A DNA stretch of 44,836 nucleotides from CAVYHX01 sp963768415 (GTDB lineage Bacteria; Pseudomonadota; Gammaproteobacteria; UBA9214). This document shows, one piece after another, positions 1 through 8,195 of this stretch. The position numbers were made by a program, and so were the translations under genes. The stretch lies in NCBI GenBank assembly GCA_963768415.1, contig CAVYHX010000020.1, positions 1-44,836 on the forward strand, given 5' to 3'. The number at the start of each line of letters is the position of its first letter. Positions within the stretch are counted from its first letter, which is position 1. The notes under the pieces were generated by a model. It had not been told where the DNA came from. It saw only the letters and a list, made by a program, of their open reading frames with translations, and made no database searches.

Positions 1-171
1 CTGTGCCTGGCGAATTGTTAATCATCACCTGAATACCGAGACTTAAACAGTCTTGCTCCTGATCATCAATCGGTCCCGGCAACACGCACACAATCTCCCG
101 GCACTCGACCGACTCCTGTGCGGCCTGAGGTCTGGACGCCATCCAAAGCTGCACACAACGCAGCGCAGGCG

Positions 172-1935
172 CTATCGTTGGCCCGCGAGGCGGACGTCCA
201 ACATCTGGCCGCTGTCGCCGACAGCGAGGCAATGCAGCAACTGATAACCTACCTCGCCGGGATAATCCCGGACACTATCGACCGGTTGCTCATGCAACCC
301 GCTTCTCGCGGCCCGACCATCGGACGCGATACAGGCCTCAATCTTGGTTAGATCCGGATACGGCCTGCGCTTGGGCTGTGCAGCCGGTGAGCGCAGGGCC
401 GTCGGAAAGAGATCCTCCTCGCGCAGGCGTGTCCGCCGGGATTGTCGGTCATCGGGCTTCGCCGACACCCGCAGGTCAGGCTCGATGCCCGTTAGCTGGG
501 CGGTCCGGCCGGCTGGTGTGTACATGCGAGCCACGGTATGGAAGAGCATGATCGAACCCGAATCATTCCAGGGGCGGAGCGTCTGGATCGTACCCTTGCC
601 GAAAGTGCGCTCCCCGATGATCAGGCTGCGTCCGTGATCCTGAAATGCCCCAGCCAGCGCTTCCGATGCACTGCCGGTGGCCGCATTCACCAGGGTGATG
701 AGCGGGACTTGCGTCAGGGCACGATGCCGGGTGTAGAGCGGCGTTGAGTGTCCCGACTGCTGTGTGTTGCGTATCTCCAGCACCAGCTGACGAGGTTCGA
801 GAAACAGGTCGGCGACACACACTGCCTGATCGATCAACCCGCCCGTGTTGTCCCGCAGGTCCAGGAGGATGCCATCCACACCCGCCTCCACCAGGGCGCG
901 AAGCTCCCGTCGGGTATCCATGCAGGTACTCTCGCTGTTGAAACCGACGATATTCAGGTATCCCCAGGACCGGTCCCTGTCCTGTCGTACAGAAGACAGG
1001 ACATTTTTCAGTTTCACGGTTGCCCGGCGCAGTCGGGTGTCGAAGACACGATTTTGCCGCTTGACGCGCAGCGAGACCTCCGTGCCCGCGTCTCCGCGCA
1101 GCATCGCAACGAGTTCCGGCACTGACTTGCCCGACACGGGTTGCGCATCCACGGCAAGCACCACATCGCTCGCCTCTATTCCCGCAGCAGCGGCCGGACT
1201 CTGCGGCACGACACTCATGACGATGATGTTTCCCGCCAGCGCATGCAGCGAAGCCCCGATACCCGTGTAGCTACGAGTATCGCTGTCGCGCACGACCCCC
1301 GCAGCACGGGGAGAGGCCGCATCTGCCGGCAGCGATGCCGGTACGATCTGGGCATGGGCATCCTCGATACCCAGATAGCCGTTGATTGCGGCCGCGGTAT
1401 AGTGTTCTTCCTGACCGCGCTCGACCAGGTTCTCGCGCACCCACTGGAGCAGGCGGGTAAAGTCCGCCTGCAATGTTGCGGTGTTGAGGTAAATGGTCTG
1501 CCAGTCCATGATGCGGTTGCGTCTCGCACGAATCTCATCCAGCACGTTGGGGTGTCCCTTCCGCGCCTTCCCGGCCACAACAAGCTCCCCGAAGCGGCGC
1601 TTCCCGCGGTCACCGGAAGCCGTTTCGGACAGCCAGTCGGCATGGACAAGTTGCAGGGCACGCGGACTGGTGTCCAGCAATGCCTGGACAGCGGCAATAC
1701 AGGCCAGAAAACGCACCGGCGTCCGCAGGCATGATGGCGTGTTGACCCACTCCTCGAGCAGAGCAAAGTCAAGCCCGGTACCCTGCCAGGGACTTTCCAT
1801 CTCCCGGTGAATTTCCACCTGCCGCGGATGCTCCATGAGCGTCCCGGCGTCGTCCCCGCAGCCACTGATCATTGGTAGCGGGCAGACAAACACAACAGCT
1901 AACTTCATCTTGCGGAACAAGCGCGGGATTCTCAT
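172..1935 (-). CDS. S41-family C-terminal processing peptidase, predicted lipoprotein
   Basis: Serine protease of the tail-specific (Ctp/Prc-like) S41 family, predicted to be a lipid-anchored envelope protein. The N-terminus is a short hydrophobic segment ending in a lipobox-like ISGC, so Cys is expected to be lipidated. A poorly conserved N-terminal region of about 200 residues is followed by a PDZ domain (about 220-310, with AGIEASDVVLAVD) and the peptidase core. The catalytic Ser lies in TGSASEALAGA (near residue 421) and the general-base Lys in FGKGTIQ (near 446), so it should be active. I chose the ATG at 1935 because GGAGG sits six bases upstream; an ATG two codons earlier lacks spacing. 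It is unlinked to an obvious operon partner. The substrate is unknown. Confidence 0.88.
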   Translation of the reverse strand: MRIPRLFRKMKLAVVFVCPLPMISGCGDDAGTLMEHPRQVEIHREMESPWQGTGLDFALLEEWVNTPSCLRTPVRFLACIAAVQALLDTSPRALQLVHADWLSETASGDRGKRRFGELVVAGKARKGHPNVLDEIRARRNRIMDWQTIYLNTATLQADFTRLLQWVRENLVERGQEEHYTAAAINGYLGIEDAHAQIVPASLPADAASPRAAGVVRDSDTRSYTGIGASLHALAGNIIVMSVVPQSPAAAAGIEASDVVLAVDAQPVSGKSVPELVAMLRGDAGTEVSLRVKRQNRVFDTRLRRATVKLKNVLSSVRQDRDRSWGYLNIVGFNSESTCMDTRRELRALVEAGVDGILLDLRDNTGGLIDQAVCVADLFLEPRQLVLEIRNTQQSGHSTPLYTRHRALTQVPLITLVNAATGSASEALAGAFQDHGRSLIIGERTFGKGTIQTLRPWNDSGSIMLFHTVARMYTPAGRTAQLTGIEPDLRVSAKPDDRQSRRTRLREEDLFPTALRSPAAQPKRRPYPDLTKIEACIASDGRAARSGLHEQPVDSVRDYPGEVGYQLLHCLAVGDSGQMLDVRLAGQR

Positions 1936-2399
1936 CGCCATCCTCCGGTGTACCCCTGCCCTGTTGATAAAATGCCATGTAGCTTTGTTTCAAGGAGACC
2001 GTTTCATGCGGTGCCAGGTGCGCGATTCGCTTGCACCTGCCGGATCCTGGCAAACTCCGCAACTGACCGGAGTGTCCCGGGTCAGGCAGACGCATGGCGT
2101 TGCTCGGATGCATTAACGCTAAAGATAGCCCGTTAATCACAGGATACAAAATGACATAAATCTGACGTTGTGCAGTTCGCACCAGGTAATACTGGCGGTT
2201 ACAGGCTGTCAAGCGGAACCCGGCAACCCGGGAGCATTCAGGTCCACTGCCCGGGAAAGGTGCAGGAGACGTAGGCAGGCAGCAACAATCCAGGAGGGAA
2301 TTGAATCCCTCGAATGTACTCACTTACTGTGGTAAACAGACAACGTGGATGTTGAATGGCGGATGGTTGCGTACAAGATTGAGAATCTGTTGACCCGAT
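1936..2399. other. intergenic region without a recognisable gene
   Basis: About 460 bases between the protease start and the integrase remnant. The only open frames are short, overlap the protease antisense or have no family resemblance. It probably holds the protease promoter and, on the right, eroded integrase sequence upstream of the still-readable tail. I see no tRNA, terminator or repeat here. Confidence 0.4.
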
Positions 2400-2600
2400 G
2401 TGCGTGTTCACGACCTCAAACACACCTTTGGCCGCAGATTACGCGCAGCGGGTGTTAGCTTCGCGGATCGACCGGTTGAAACCGCCCCGGGAAATTGGTC
2501 GGGACAGATGACCACACGCTATTCGGCCGCCGAGTTGGCGCGACTCATCGATGCCGCGAAAGTGTATGTGACTGGAGACAATAAAAGCCCGCACTCGTAG
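2400..2600 (+). pseudogene. remnant of a tyrosine recombinase (phage/island integrase), C-terminal end
   Basis: About 66 codons match the C-terminal end of tyrosine site-specific recombinases. The stretch RVHDLKHTFGRRLRAAGVSF is the HxxR box region, and TTRYSAAELARLI holds the nucleophilic Tyr. It is broken: the box Arg is replaced by Lys (HDLKHT instead of HDLRHT), the LLGH motif that should lie between them is unrecognisable (PVETAPGNW), and the N-terminal two thirds are missing. It ends 90 bases from the 3' end of tRNA-Phe, the usual attachment site for such integrases. I read it as the scar of an integrated element. The GTG at 2400 is only the first open codon, not a credible start. Confidence 0.75.
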
Positions 2601-2690
2601 TGTTGCAACGATTGAGTGTGAGTTAGCTCCCGCAAACCTCCATCAAGTAAGTTTTTACAACATCAAACACGCGGTAAATTGTCGAATATA

Positions 2691-2766
2691 TGGTGGCCAG
2701 GGACAGAATCGAACTGCCGACACGGGGATTTTCAGTCCCCTGCTCTACCGACTGAGCTACCTGGCC
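2691..2766 (-). tRNA. tRNA-Phe (GAA)
   Basis: Seventy-six bases fold as a cloverleaf: acceptor GGCCAGG, D-arm GCTC...GAGC, anticodon stem GGGGA/TCCCC around loop CTGAAAA (anticodon GAA), T-arm with GTTCGATTC, and an encoded CCA at 2691-2693. It lies downstream of rmlB on the same strand and next to the integrase remnant. Confidence 0.97.
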
Positions 2767-2858
2767 GGGGTGTTGTATTTAAAGCGACAGACTACCGGTG
2801 AGTCAAGGTGTTTGCCGCCGTTTCAGCAATTTGGGCCAAAATAGGCGCCATCCTTCTG

Positions 2859-3906
2859 TTATCCGTACTGCCGGGCGTAATACTGCTGGTATTCCCCGCT
2901 GCGCACCCGGTCGCACCAGTCGCCGTTTTCCAGAAACCACTGCAGGGTGAGCTCGATGCCCGCCTCGAAATCGTGCTGCGGTGTCCAGCCCAGCTCCCGT
3001 TCGATTTTGGTCGCATCGATCGCGTAGCGCCGGTCATGGCCGGGACGGTCGGTGACAAACTTGATCTGTTCCCGGTACGGGGCGCGGGCCGGGATGCAAC
3101 TCATCCAGCCGGTCACAGATCAGGTTGACGATATCGATGTTGTACCATTCGTTACAGCCGCCAATGTTGTAAACCTCGCCGAGACGTCCGCCTTCGAGTA
3201 CGGCCTTGATACCCGCGCAATGGTCATCCACATACAGCCAGTCGCGAACATTCATGCCATCGCCATAGACCGGCAGCGGTTTGCCCTCCAGCGCATTCAG
3301 GATGGTGAGCGGGATCAGCTTTTCCGGGAACTGGTAGGGGCCGTAGTTATTCGAGCAGTTCGTGGTTAGCACCGGCAAGCCATAGGTCGTGTGATACGCA
3401 CGCACCAGGTGATCGGATGCCGCCTTCGATGCTGAATACGGGCTGCTCGGCGCATAGCAGTGGGTTTCGGTAAAGGCCGGATCATCCGGGCCCAGACTGC
3501 CGTAAACCTCATCGGTGGAGACATGCAGAAACCGCTGCGTCGGCAGGAATTCTCCCCACACCGCACGGGCCGCCTCGAGTACGGCGAAGGTACCCTGCAC
3601 GTTGGTGGTGATAAAGGCATCGGGTCCCGTGATGGATCGATCCACATGGGATTCCGCGGCAAAGTTGATAATGGTATCGATCTCCTCCTCTTCCAGCAGC
3701 CGCGCAACCAGTTCGCGGTCGATGATGTCACCGCGCACAAAACGGTAACCCGGTGCCAGCTCGATTTCACTGAGATTTTCCAGGTTTCCGGCATAGGTCA
3801 GGGCATCGAGATTGACCACGCGATCCTCCGGATGCCGGTGTATCCAGTAACGGATGAAGTTCGATCCGATAAACCCGGCCCCGCCGGTGACCATCATTCG
3901 GCGCAT
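2859..3906 (-). CDS. rmlB: dTDP-glucose 4,6-dehydratase, one frameshift
   Basis: Second enzyme of dTDP-L-rhamnose synthesis, converting dTDP-glucose to dTDP-4-keto-6-deoxyglucose with NAD. It is an extended SDR protein: TGGAGFIGSNFIRY is the Rossmann glycine motif, SPYSASKAASDHL holds the catalytic Tyr-xxx-Lys and STDEVYG the Thr-Asp-Glu triad region. The frame breaks near 3066-3090: upstream reads CDRLDELHPG and downstream resumes at PYREQIKFVTDRPGHD in a frame needing one base removed, probably from the CCCC run. Restored length is about 348 residues, normal for RmlB. I chose the ATG at 3906 because AAGGAG lies eight bases upstream; it overlaps the end of rmlD by 13 bases, which suggests translational coupling. 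It is the last gene of the rmlACDB operon. Confidence 0.9.
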
Positions 3907-4766
3907 GAACGCAGCTCCTTCAGCATAGTTATCAAACTGGTGCGCCATGGTGGAACGGGCGCGGACAGCCAGGGTTGTATTTTACGCGTATCCAGCACCG
4001 AATAGGCGGGGCGAACCGCCGCTGTCGGATAGGCGGAAGTCGGAATCGGCTCGACAGTGTCCGTCTGCACATCGAATCCGAGCTGTGCGGCCTCATGCAA
4101 TATGGCGGTCGCAAAGCCGTGCCAGGTGGTACTCCCCGCGCTGGTGAAGTGGAACATGCCCTGGGCATCCCTGTCGACCAGTGCAGTCAACGCGCCGGCA
4201 ATATCGGCAGCCCACGTGGGCGACCCGGTTTGATCGTCTACCACGCGCAACGGCTTGCCTTGCGCCGCCACCTTCAGCATGGTTTTCACGAAATTATGCC
4301 CCTGCACCCCGTAAACCCAGGCGGTACGCACCACCACCGCCGCCGGCAATGCGGCCAGTACCGCCTGTTCGCCTTCCAGCTTGCTGCGCCCGTAGACACC
4401 GAGCGGATGGGGGATGTCAGTCTCGGTATAGGGTGTTGCCTGCCGGCCATCAAAGACAAAATCCGTGGACACATGCAGCAAGCGTCCGGCATACGCCGCC
4501 ACCGCCCCGGCCAGACGCCCGGCGCTGTCACGGTTTACGGTATACGCCTGCTCCGGTTCGCTCTCTGCCCGGTCGACCTGCGTGTAAGCGGCGCAATTGA
4601 TCACCCAGGGCGCCTGAATTTCCCGCACCCGGTCCGCCACCTGGGCGGGGAACATGAAGTCCAGCTCCTGGCGGCCAGGCGCGCTGACCTCGTGTCCATG
4701 CTGCAGGCATAGCCGGACCACCTCGTGGCCCACCTGGCCGGTTGCACCCGTGACGAGTATACGCAT
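3894..4766 (-). CDS. rmlD: dTDP-4-dehydrorhamnose reductase
   Basis: Last step of dTDP-L-rhamnose synthesis, NAD(P)H-dependent reduction of dTDP-4-keto-L-rhamnose. The N-terminus MRILVTGATGQVGHEV is the nucleotide-binding motif of an extended SDR enzyme, STDFVFDG is the family signature and YGRSKLEGE carries the catalytic Tyr-xxx-Lys. The length of 290 residues is typical. Its ATG overlaps the rmlC stop by one base and its stop overlaps the rmlB start, so the operon is tightly coupled. The product feeds lipopolysaccharide O-antigen or exopolysaccharide synthesis, but no glycosyltransferase lies beside it to say which. Confidence 0.95.
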   Translation of the reverse strand: MRILVTGATGQVGHEVVRLCLQHGHEVSAPGRQELDFMFPAQVADRVREIQAPWVINCAAYTQVDRAESEPEQAYTVNRDSAGRLAGAVAAYAGRLLHVSTDFVFDGRQATPYTETDIPHPLGVYGRSKLEGEQAVLAALPAAVVVRTAWVYGVQGHNFVKTMLKVAAQGKPLRVVDDQTGSPTWAADIAGALTALVDRDAQGMFHFTSAGSTTWHGFATAILHEAAQLGFDVQTDTVEPIPTSAYPTAAVRPAYSVLDTRKIQPWLSAPVPPWRTSLITMLKELRSCAE

Positions 4767-5320
4767 CAGTCTTTGCTGTAGACGGGCAGCTTGTCACTGT
4801 CTTGCAGCCGCGGAAGGCGGGTGTCTTTTTCCGAAATAATATAATCCAGCTGCGGCCACTCTATGGCAATTTGCGGATCGTTCCAGATGATCCCGTATTC
4901 ATCGCCCGGCGCATAATGATCGGTACATTTGTATAAAAAATCAGCCTGTGCGCTCAAGACGCAAAAGCCATGCGCGAATCCGGGGGGGATGTATACCTGG
5001 CGCTGGTTCTCTCCGGATAACAACACCCCTGCCCATGTGCCGAAATACGGGGATCCGGTGCGGATGTCGACGCAAACATCGAAAACCTCACCGGTCACTA
5101 CATGCACCAGTTTTCCCTGGGGATGTTCCAGCTGGTAGTGCAGTCCGCGCAAGACACCGCGCGTGGAGCGCGAATGATTGTCCTGCACAAATGTATCGGA
5201 CAGACCCTGCGCACGGTACTTTTCACTATGGTAGGTCTCGATGAAAAAACCACGCTGGTCCGCAAAGACATCCGGCTCGATCAGCTTTACATCCGGGTGC
5301 TGTGTTGGTATCACTTTCAT
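4766..5320 (-). CDS. rmlC: dTDP-4-dehydrorhamnose 3,5-epimerase
   Basis: Cupin enzyme that epimerises dTDP-4-keto-6-deoxyglucose at C3 and C5. Recognisable positions are RGFFIETYH at the N-terminus, the catalytic His in RGVLRGLHYQ, PQGKLVHVVTGEVFDV in the barrel core and IPPGFAHGF near the active site. At 184 residues it is full length. It starts 10 bases after rmlA and its stop overlaps the rmlD start in TGATG. Cytoplasmic; third reaction of the four-enzyme pathway. Confidence 0.96.
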   Translation of the reverse strand: MKVIPTQHPDVKLIEPDVFADQRGFFIETYHSEKYRAQGLSDTFVQDNHSRSTRGVLRGLHYQLEHPQGKLVHVVTGEVFDVCVDIRTGSPYFGTWAGVLLSGENQRQVYIPPGFAHGFCVLSAQADFLYKCTDHYAPGDEYGIIWNDPQIAIEWPQLDYIISEKDTRLPRLQDSDKLPVYSKD

Positions 5321-5330
5321 GGCTGTGCAA

Positions 5331-6197
5331 CTATTCCTTCAGAATATCCAGCAGGTAATCACCATAGCTGTTGCTGCTCAGTGGCGCAGCAAGCTGCTCC
5401 AGCTGCGCTGCGTCTATGTACCCCATGCGATAGGCAATCTCCTCCACACAGGACACTTTCAAACCCTGGCGCTGCTCGATCGCCTCTATATAGGTTGCTG
5501 CCTGCAATAACGACTCATGCGTACCGGTGTCCAGCCAGGCCGTACCACGGCCCAGCAGTTTGACCTGCAGGGCATCCTGCTCCAGATAGACCTGATTGAC
5601 ATCCGTGATCTCCAGCTCGCCACGCGCGGAGCGTGGCAACGCGCCCGCGATATCCGCCACCTGCCCATCGTAGAAATACAAACCGGTGACGGCGTAATTC
5701 GAGCGCGGTTTGGCGGGTTTTTCCTCGATACTGAGGGCCTTCCACTGTTTGTCGAATTCCACCACACCGTAGCGCTCTGGATCCCGCACGCGGTAGGCGA
5801 ACACTGTCCCGCCAGTGGTCAGGGCCGCTGCCTGCTGCAGCACGGACGCAAGCCCGTGACCATAGAAGATGTTATCGCCCAGAATCAGGCATGAGGGCTG
5901 TGCATTGATGAAGTCTTTGCCAATCAGGAAGGCCTCGGCAAGTCCGCCCGGCGCTGGCTGTTCGGCGTAGTGAATATCCAGCCCGAACTGACTGCCATCG
6001 GCCAGCAGTTTTCTGAAATTCGGCAGGTCGTCCGGCGTCGAGATTATCAACACCTCCCGAATACCGGCCAGCATCAGGGTGGACAGGGGATAATAGATCA
6101 GCGGCTTGTCGTACACGGGCATGAGCTGCTTGCTGACGACCAGCGTTAACGGGTAGAGCCGCGTCCCGCTGCCGCCGGCCAGTATGATGCCTTTCAT
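5331..6197 (-). CDS. rmlA: glucose-1-phosphate thymidylyltransferase
   Basis: First enzyme of the pathway, making dTDP-glucose from glucose-1-phosphate and dTTP. MKGIILAGGSGTRLYPLT is the nucleotidyltransferase signature, followed by SKQLMPVYDKPLIYYPLS, LILGDNIFYGHG with the metal-binding Asp, and IEEKPAKPRSNYAVTGLYFY. The length of 288 residues is standard. It is the first gene of the operon, so the promoter should lie in 6200-6290. The gene order A-C-D-B differs from the common B-D-A-C order. Confidence 0.96.
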   Translation of the reverse strand: MKGIILAGGSGTRLYPLTLVVSKQLMPVYDKPLIYYPLSTLMLAGIREVLIISTPDDLPNFRKLLADGSQFGLDIHYAEQPAPGGLAEAFLIGKDFINAQPSCLILGDNIFYGHGLASVLQQAAALTTGGTVFAYRVRDPERYGVVEFDKQWKALSIEEKPAKPRSNYAVTGLYFYDGQVADIAGALPRSARGELEITDVNQVYLEQDALQVKLLGRGTAWLDTGTHESLLQAATYIEAIEQRQGLKVSCVEEIAYRMGYIDAAQLEQLAAPLSSNSYGDYLLDILKE

Positions 6198-6291
6198 TCA
6201 GATCATCCTTTTGCAATAGTTATTCGCGCACCGGTTGACAGCGCGTGCGTTTAATCGCCATACAACCCGCCAAATACTACCGGACAGTTGA

Positions 6292-6573
6292 TTACTTGCG
6301 CGGCTCCGGCGCGACAAAACCACCGGGCAGCTCGGCACCGCCGCCGAAGAAGAACTTTTCCATCTCCTCTTCGAGGAATTTGCGCGCCTTCGGATCAATC
6401 GGCGAAATTCGGTGCTCGTTGATGAGAATCGTCTGATGGCGCAACCACAGCTGCCAGGCCTCTTTGGAAACGTTGTCGAAGATCCGCTGACCCAGCTCGC
6501 CCGGATAAGTCGGCGCTGCCAACCCCTCGGCTTCCCTGTTCAGTTTTATACATTGCACCATTCGCGTCATCAT
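6292..6573 (-). CDS. yggX: probable Fe(2+)-trafficking protein
   Basis: Small cytoplasmic protein of the YggX family, linked to iron handling and protection of iron-sulfur proteins under oxidative stress. It shows the N-terminal Cys in VQCIKLNREAEGL, then PYPGELGQRI-like PTYPGELGQRIFDNVSKEAW and WLRHQTILINEHRISPIDP, which are characteristic. At about 90 residues the length is normal. Two ATGs (6573 and 6570) overlap the mutY stop as ATGATG, and a third Met lies at 6561; the exact start is unsettled. Coupling to mutY, whose product carries a 4Fe-4S cluster, is the usual gammaproteobacterial arrangement. Confidence 0.95.
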   Translation of the reverse strand: MMTRMVQCIKLNREAEGLAAPTYPGELGQRIFDNVSKEAWQLWLRHQTILINEHRISPIDPKARKFLEEEMEKFFFGGGAELPGGFVAPEPRK

Positions 6574-7631
6574 TCAGTCCGCCATTGCGCCAGTCGTTTT
6601 AACAACCTGTCCACGGGTGCCGCAAATCCCCGTTCAGCCTGACAGTCTGTGTTATACCAAAGCCGGTCATCAGCTTCCATTATCCTGGCCACACATTTAC
6701 CGGCAGTGACCACCACCGGGGTGATATCGAGATGGAAATGGCTGAAGGTGTGCCGCACGACCGGCCACTGTTCCAGCCCCTGCACTTCTATACCCATGGT
6801 TCGATTGCACCACGCATCGACCGGGTCACTGACTGCCATTTCCGGGAAACTCCACAGCCCGCCCCAGATACCGGCCGGTGGCCGCTTTTCCAGCAACACC
6901 TCATTGTTGCTGTTGCGCACCAGCAGCATCCTCGTCTGGCGCACCGGCAGATCCCTGCGGGGCCGCGGCGCGGGATAATCGGCCTGCCGTCCGGACGTGC
7001 AGGCGCGACATTCCATCTGCAGCGGACACTCCCCGCACAATGGCCGGCTACGTGTGCAGACGGTCGCGCCCAGGTCCATCATCGCCTGGGTGTATTCATC
7101 CACCCGGGTGTGCGGCGTGTATTGTTCCGCCAGATTCCAGAGCACCTTCTGCACCGGCGCATGACCGGTCCAGCCGTCGATCGTATGGAATCGCGCCAGC
7201 ACCCGTTTCACATTGCCATCCAGTATCGGGTGCCTTTGCGCACAGGCCAGTGACAGGATCGCTCCGGCGGTTGACTTCCCGATGCCGGGCAAGGCCAGTA
7301 CGTCATCGAAACGCACGGGGAAGTGCCCGCCAAAGCGTTCGGCAATGATGCCGGCGGCGGCATGCAGGTGCCTGGCGCGCGCGTAATAGCCCAGTCCGGA
7401 CCACTGATGCAGCACCTGATCCAGGCTGGCCCGGGCCAGGGCGCCGACATCGGGAAAGCGCGCCATGAACCGCAGGTAATAGGGCACTACTGTTGCCACC
7501 TGCGTCTGCTGCAACATAATCTCCGAAATCCAGACGCGGTAGGGCGTCGGATCTTCCTGCCAGGGAAGGTCGCTGCGGCCGTGCTGCACGTACCAGTCAA
7601 GCACGCGGGTATGAAAATCCTTCGGCATCAT
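6570..7631 (-). CDS. mutY: A/G-specific adenine DNA glycosylase
   Basis: Removes adenine mispaired with 8-oxoguanine or G. The helix-hairpin-helix motif is LPGIGKSTAGAILSLA, the catalytic Asp lies in MDLGATVC and the 4Fe-4S cluster ligands in CTRSRPLCGECPLQMEC (C-x6-C-x2-C-x5-C). The C-terminal NUDIX-like 8-oxoG recognition domain is present (PPAGIWGGLWSFPE). The length of 353 residues is normal. The start overlaps the preceding SRPBCC gene by four bases, and the stop overlaps yggX. A second ATG one codon in (7628) is equally possible. Confidence 0.97.
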   Translation of the reverse strand: MMPKDFHTRVLDWYVQHGRSDLPWQEDPTPYRVWISEIMLQQTQVATVVPYYLRFMARFPDVGALARASLDQVLHQWSGLGYYARARHLHAAAGIIAERFGGHFPVRFDDVLALPGIGKSTAGAILSLACAQRHPILDGNVKRVLARFHTIDGWTGHAPVQKVLWNLAEQYTPHTRVDEYTQAMMDLGATVCTRSRPLCGECPLQMECRACTSGRQADYPAPRPRRDLPVRQTRMLLVRNSNNEVLLEKRPPAGIWGGLWSFPEMAVSDPVDAWCNRTMGIEVQGLEQWPVVRHTFSHFHLDITPVVVTAGKCVARIMEADDRLWYNTDCQAERGFAAPVDRLLKRLAQWRTE

Positions 7632-8182
7632 TTCCCGGTCTCCGAATGCGCCCCGGATTCTATGGCCGCGGTGGTCACCCGCACTTCTTCATGCAACTTG
7701 CGTTTGATCAACCACGGGCCGATCACCGGCGGCACCCAGAAATCCGGCTCCAGTTGCGCGCTAAAGCGCATGCGTGTCGCGGTGTCCTCCGGCAGCAGTT
7801 GCCAGCGGTAGACCCCGCTGCGGAAATCACTGAGTGCCGGCACTGTCAGCGCCTCGATCAACCCGCCCCCGTGCTGTCTCACATCCTGCACCTGGATCAT
7901 CTCCTTGCAGAAAATAAGGATACAAACCCTGAGCAGGCTGTGTACCCGGTGCGTATCCGGCGCAGTGACGCGGAGTACCCGGCTCTCCAGTATGGACGGG
8001 TTGATAGCGGACAGATGTGCGTAATCAGTAATCAGGCGCTGCACATGCGCAACCGGCGCATCGATACGCGCATCCAGGGAGACGCCGTAGACACCGGCCG
8101 CGTGCTCCACGTGTAATTCCAGGATCTCTCCGGCACCGGTGCAGACCGGTATGAGCAGCAACCCGATCAGGAAACTGCGCAC
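7628..8182 (-). CDS. SRPBCC/START-like domain protein, probably exported
   Basis: Protein of about 184 residues resembling the polyketide cyclase/START-like SRPBCC fold: a helix-grip pattern with VHVQ-like VAHVQRLITDYAHLSAINPSI near the N-terminus and a C-terminal long helix (WLIKRKLHEEVRVTTAAIES). I propose the GTG at 8182, giving a signal peptide MRSFLIGLLLIPVCTGA; the longer open frame overlaps asmA and adds a polar segment in front of it. It lies between the asmA-family gene and mutY, with short overlaps, so it is probably co-transcribed. The ligand is unknown. Genes of this type are often found next to asmA and mutY in related genomes, from memory, not checked here. Confidence 0.75.
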   Translation of the reverse strand: MRSFLIGLLLIPVCTGAGEILELHVEHAAGVYGVSLDARIDAPVAHVQRLITDYAHLSAINPSILESRVLRVTAPDTHRVHSLLRVCILIFCKEMIQVQDVRQHGGGLIEALTVPALSDFRSGVYRWQLLPEDTATRMRFSAQLEPDFWVPPVIGPWLIKRKLHEEVRVTTAAIESGAHSETGK

Positions 8183-8195
8183 AGCACCCGGCGTG

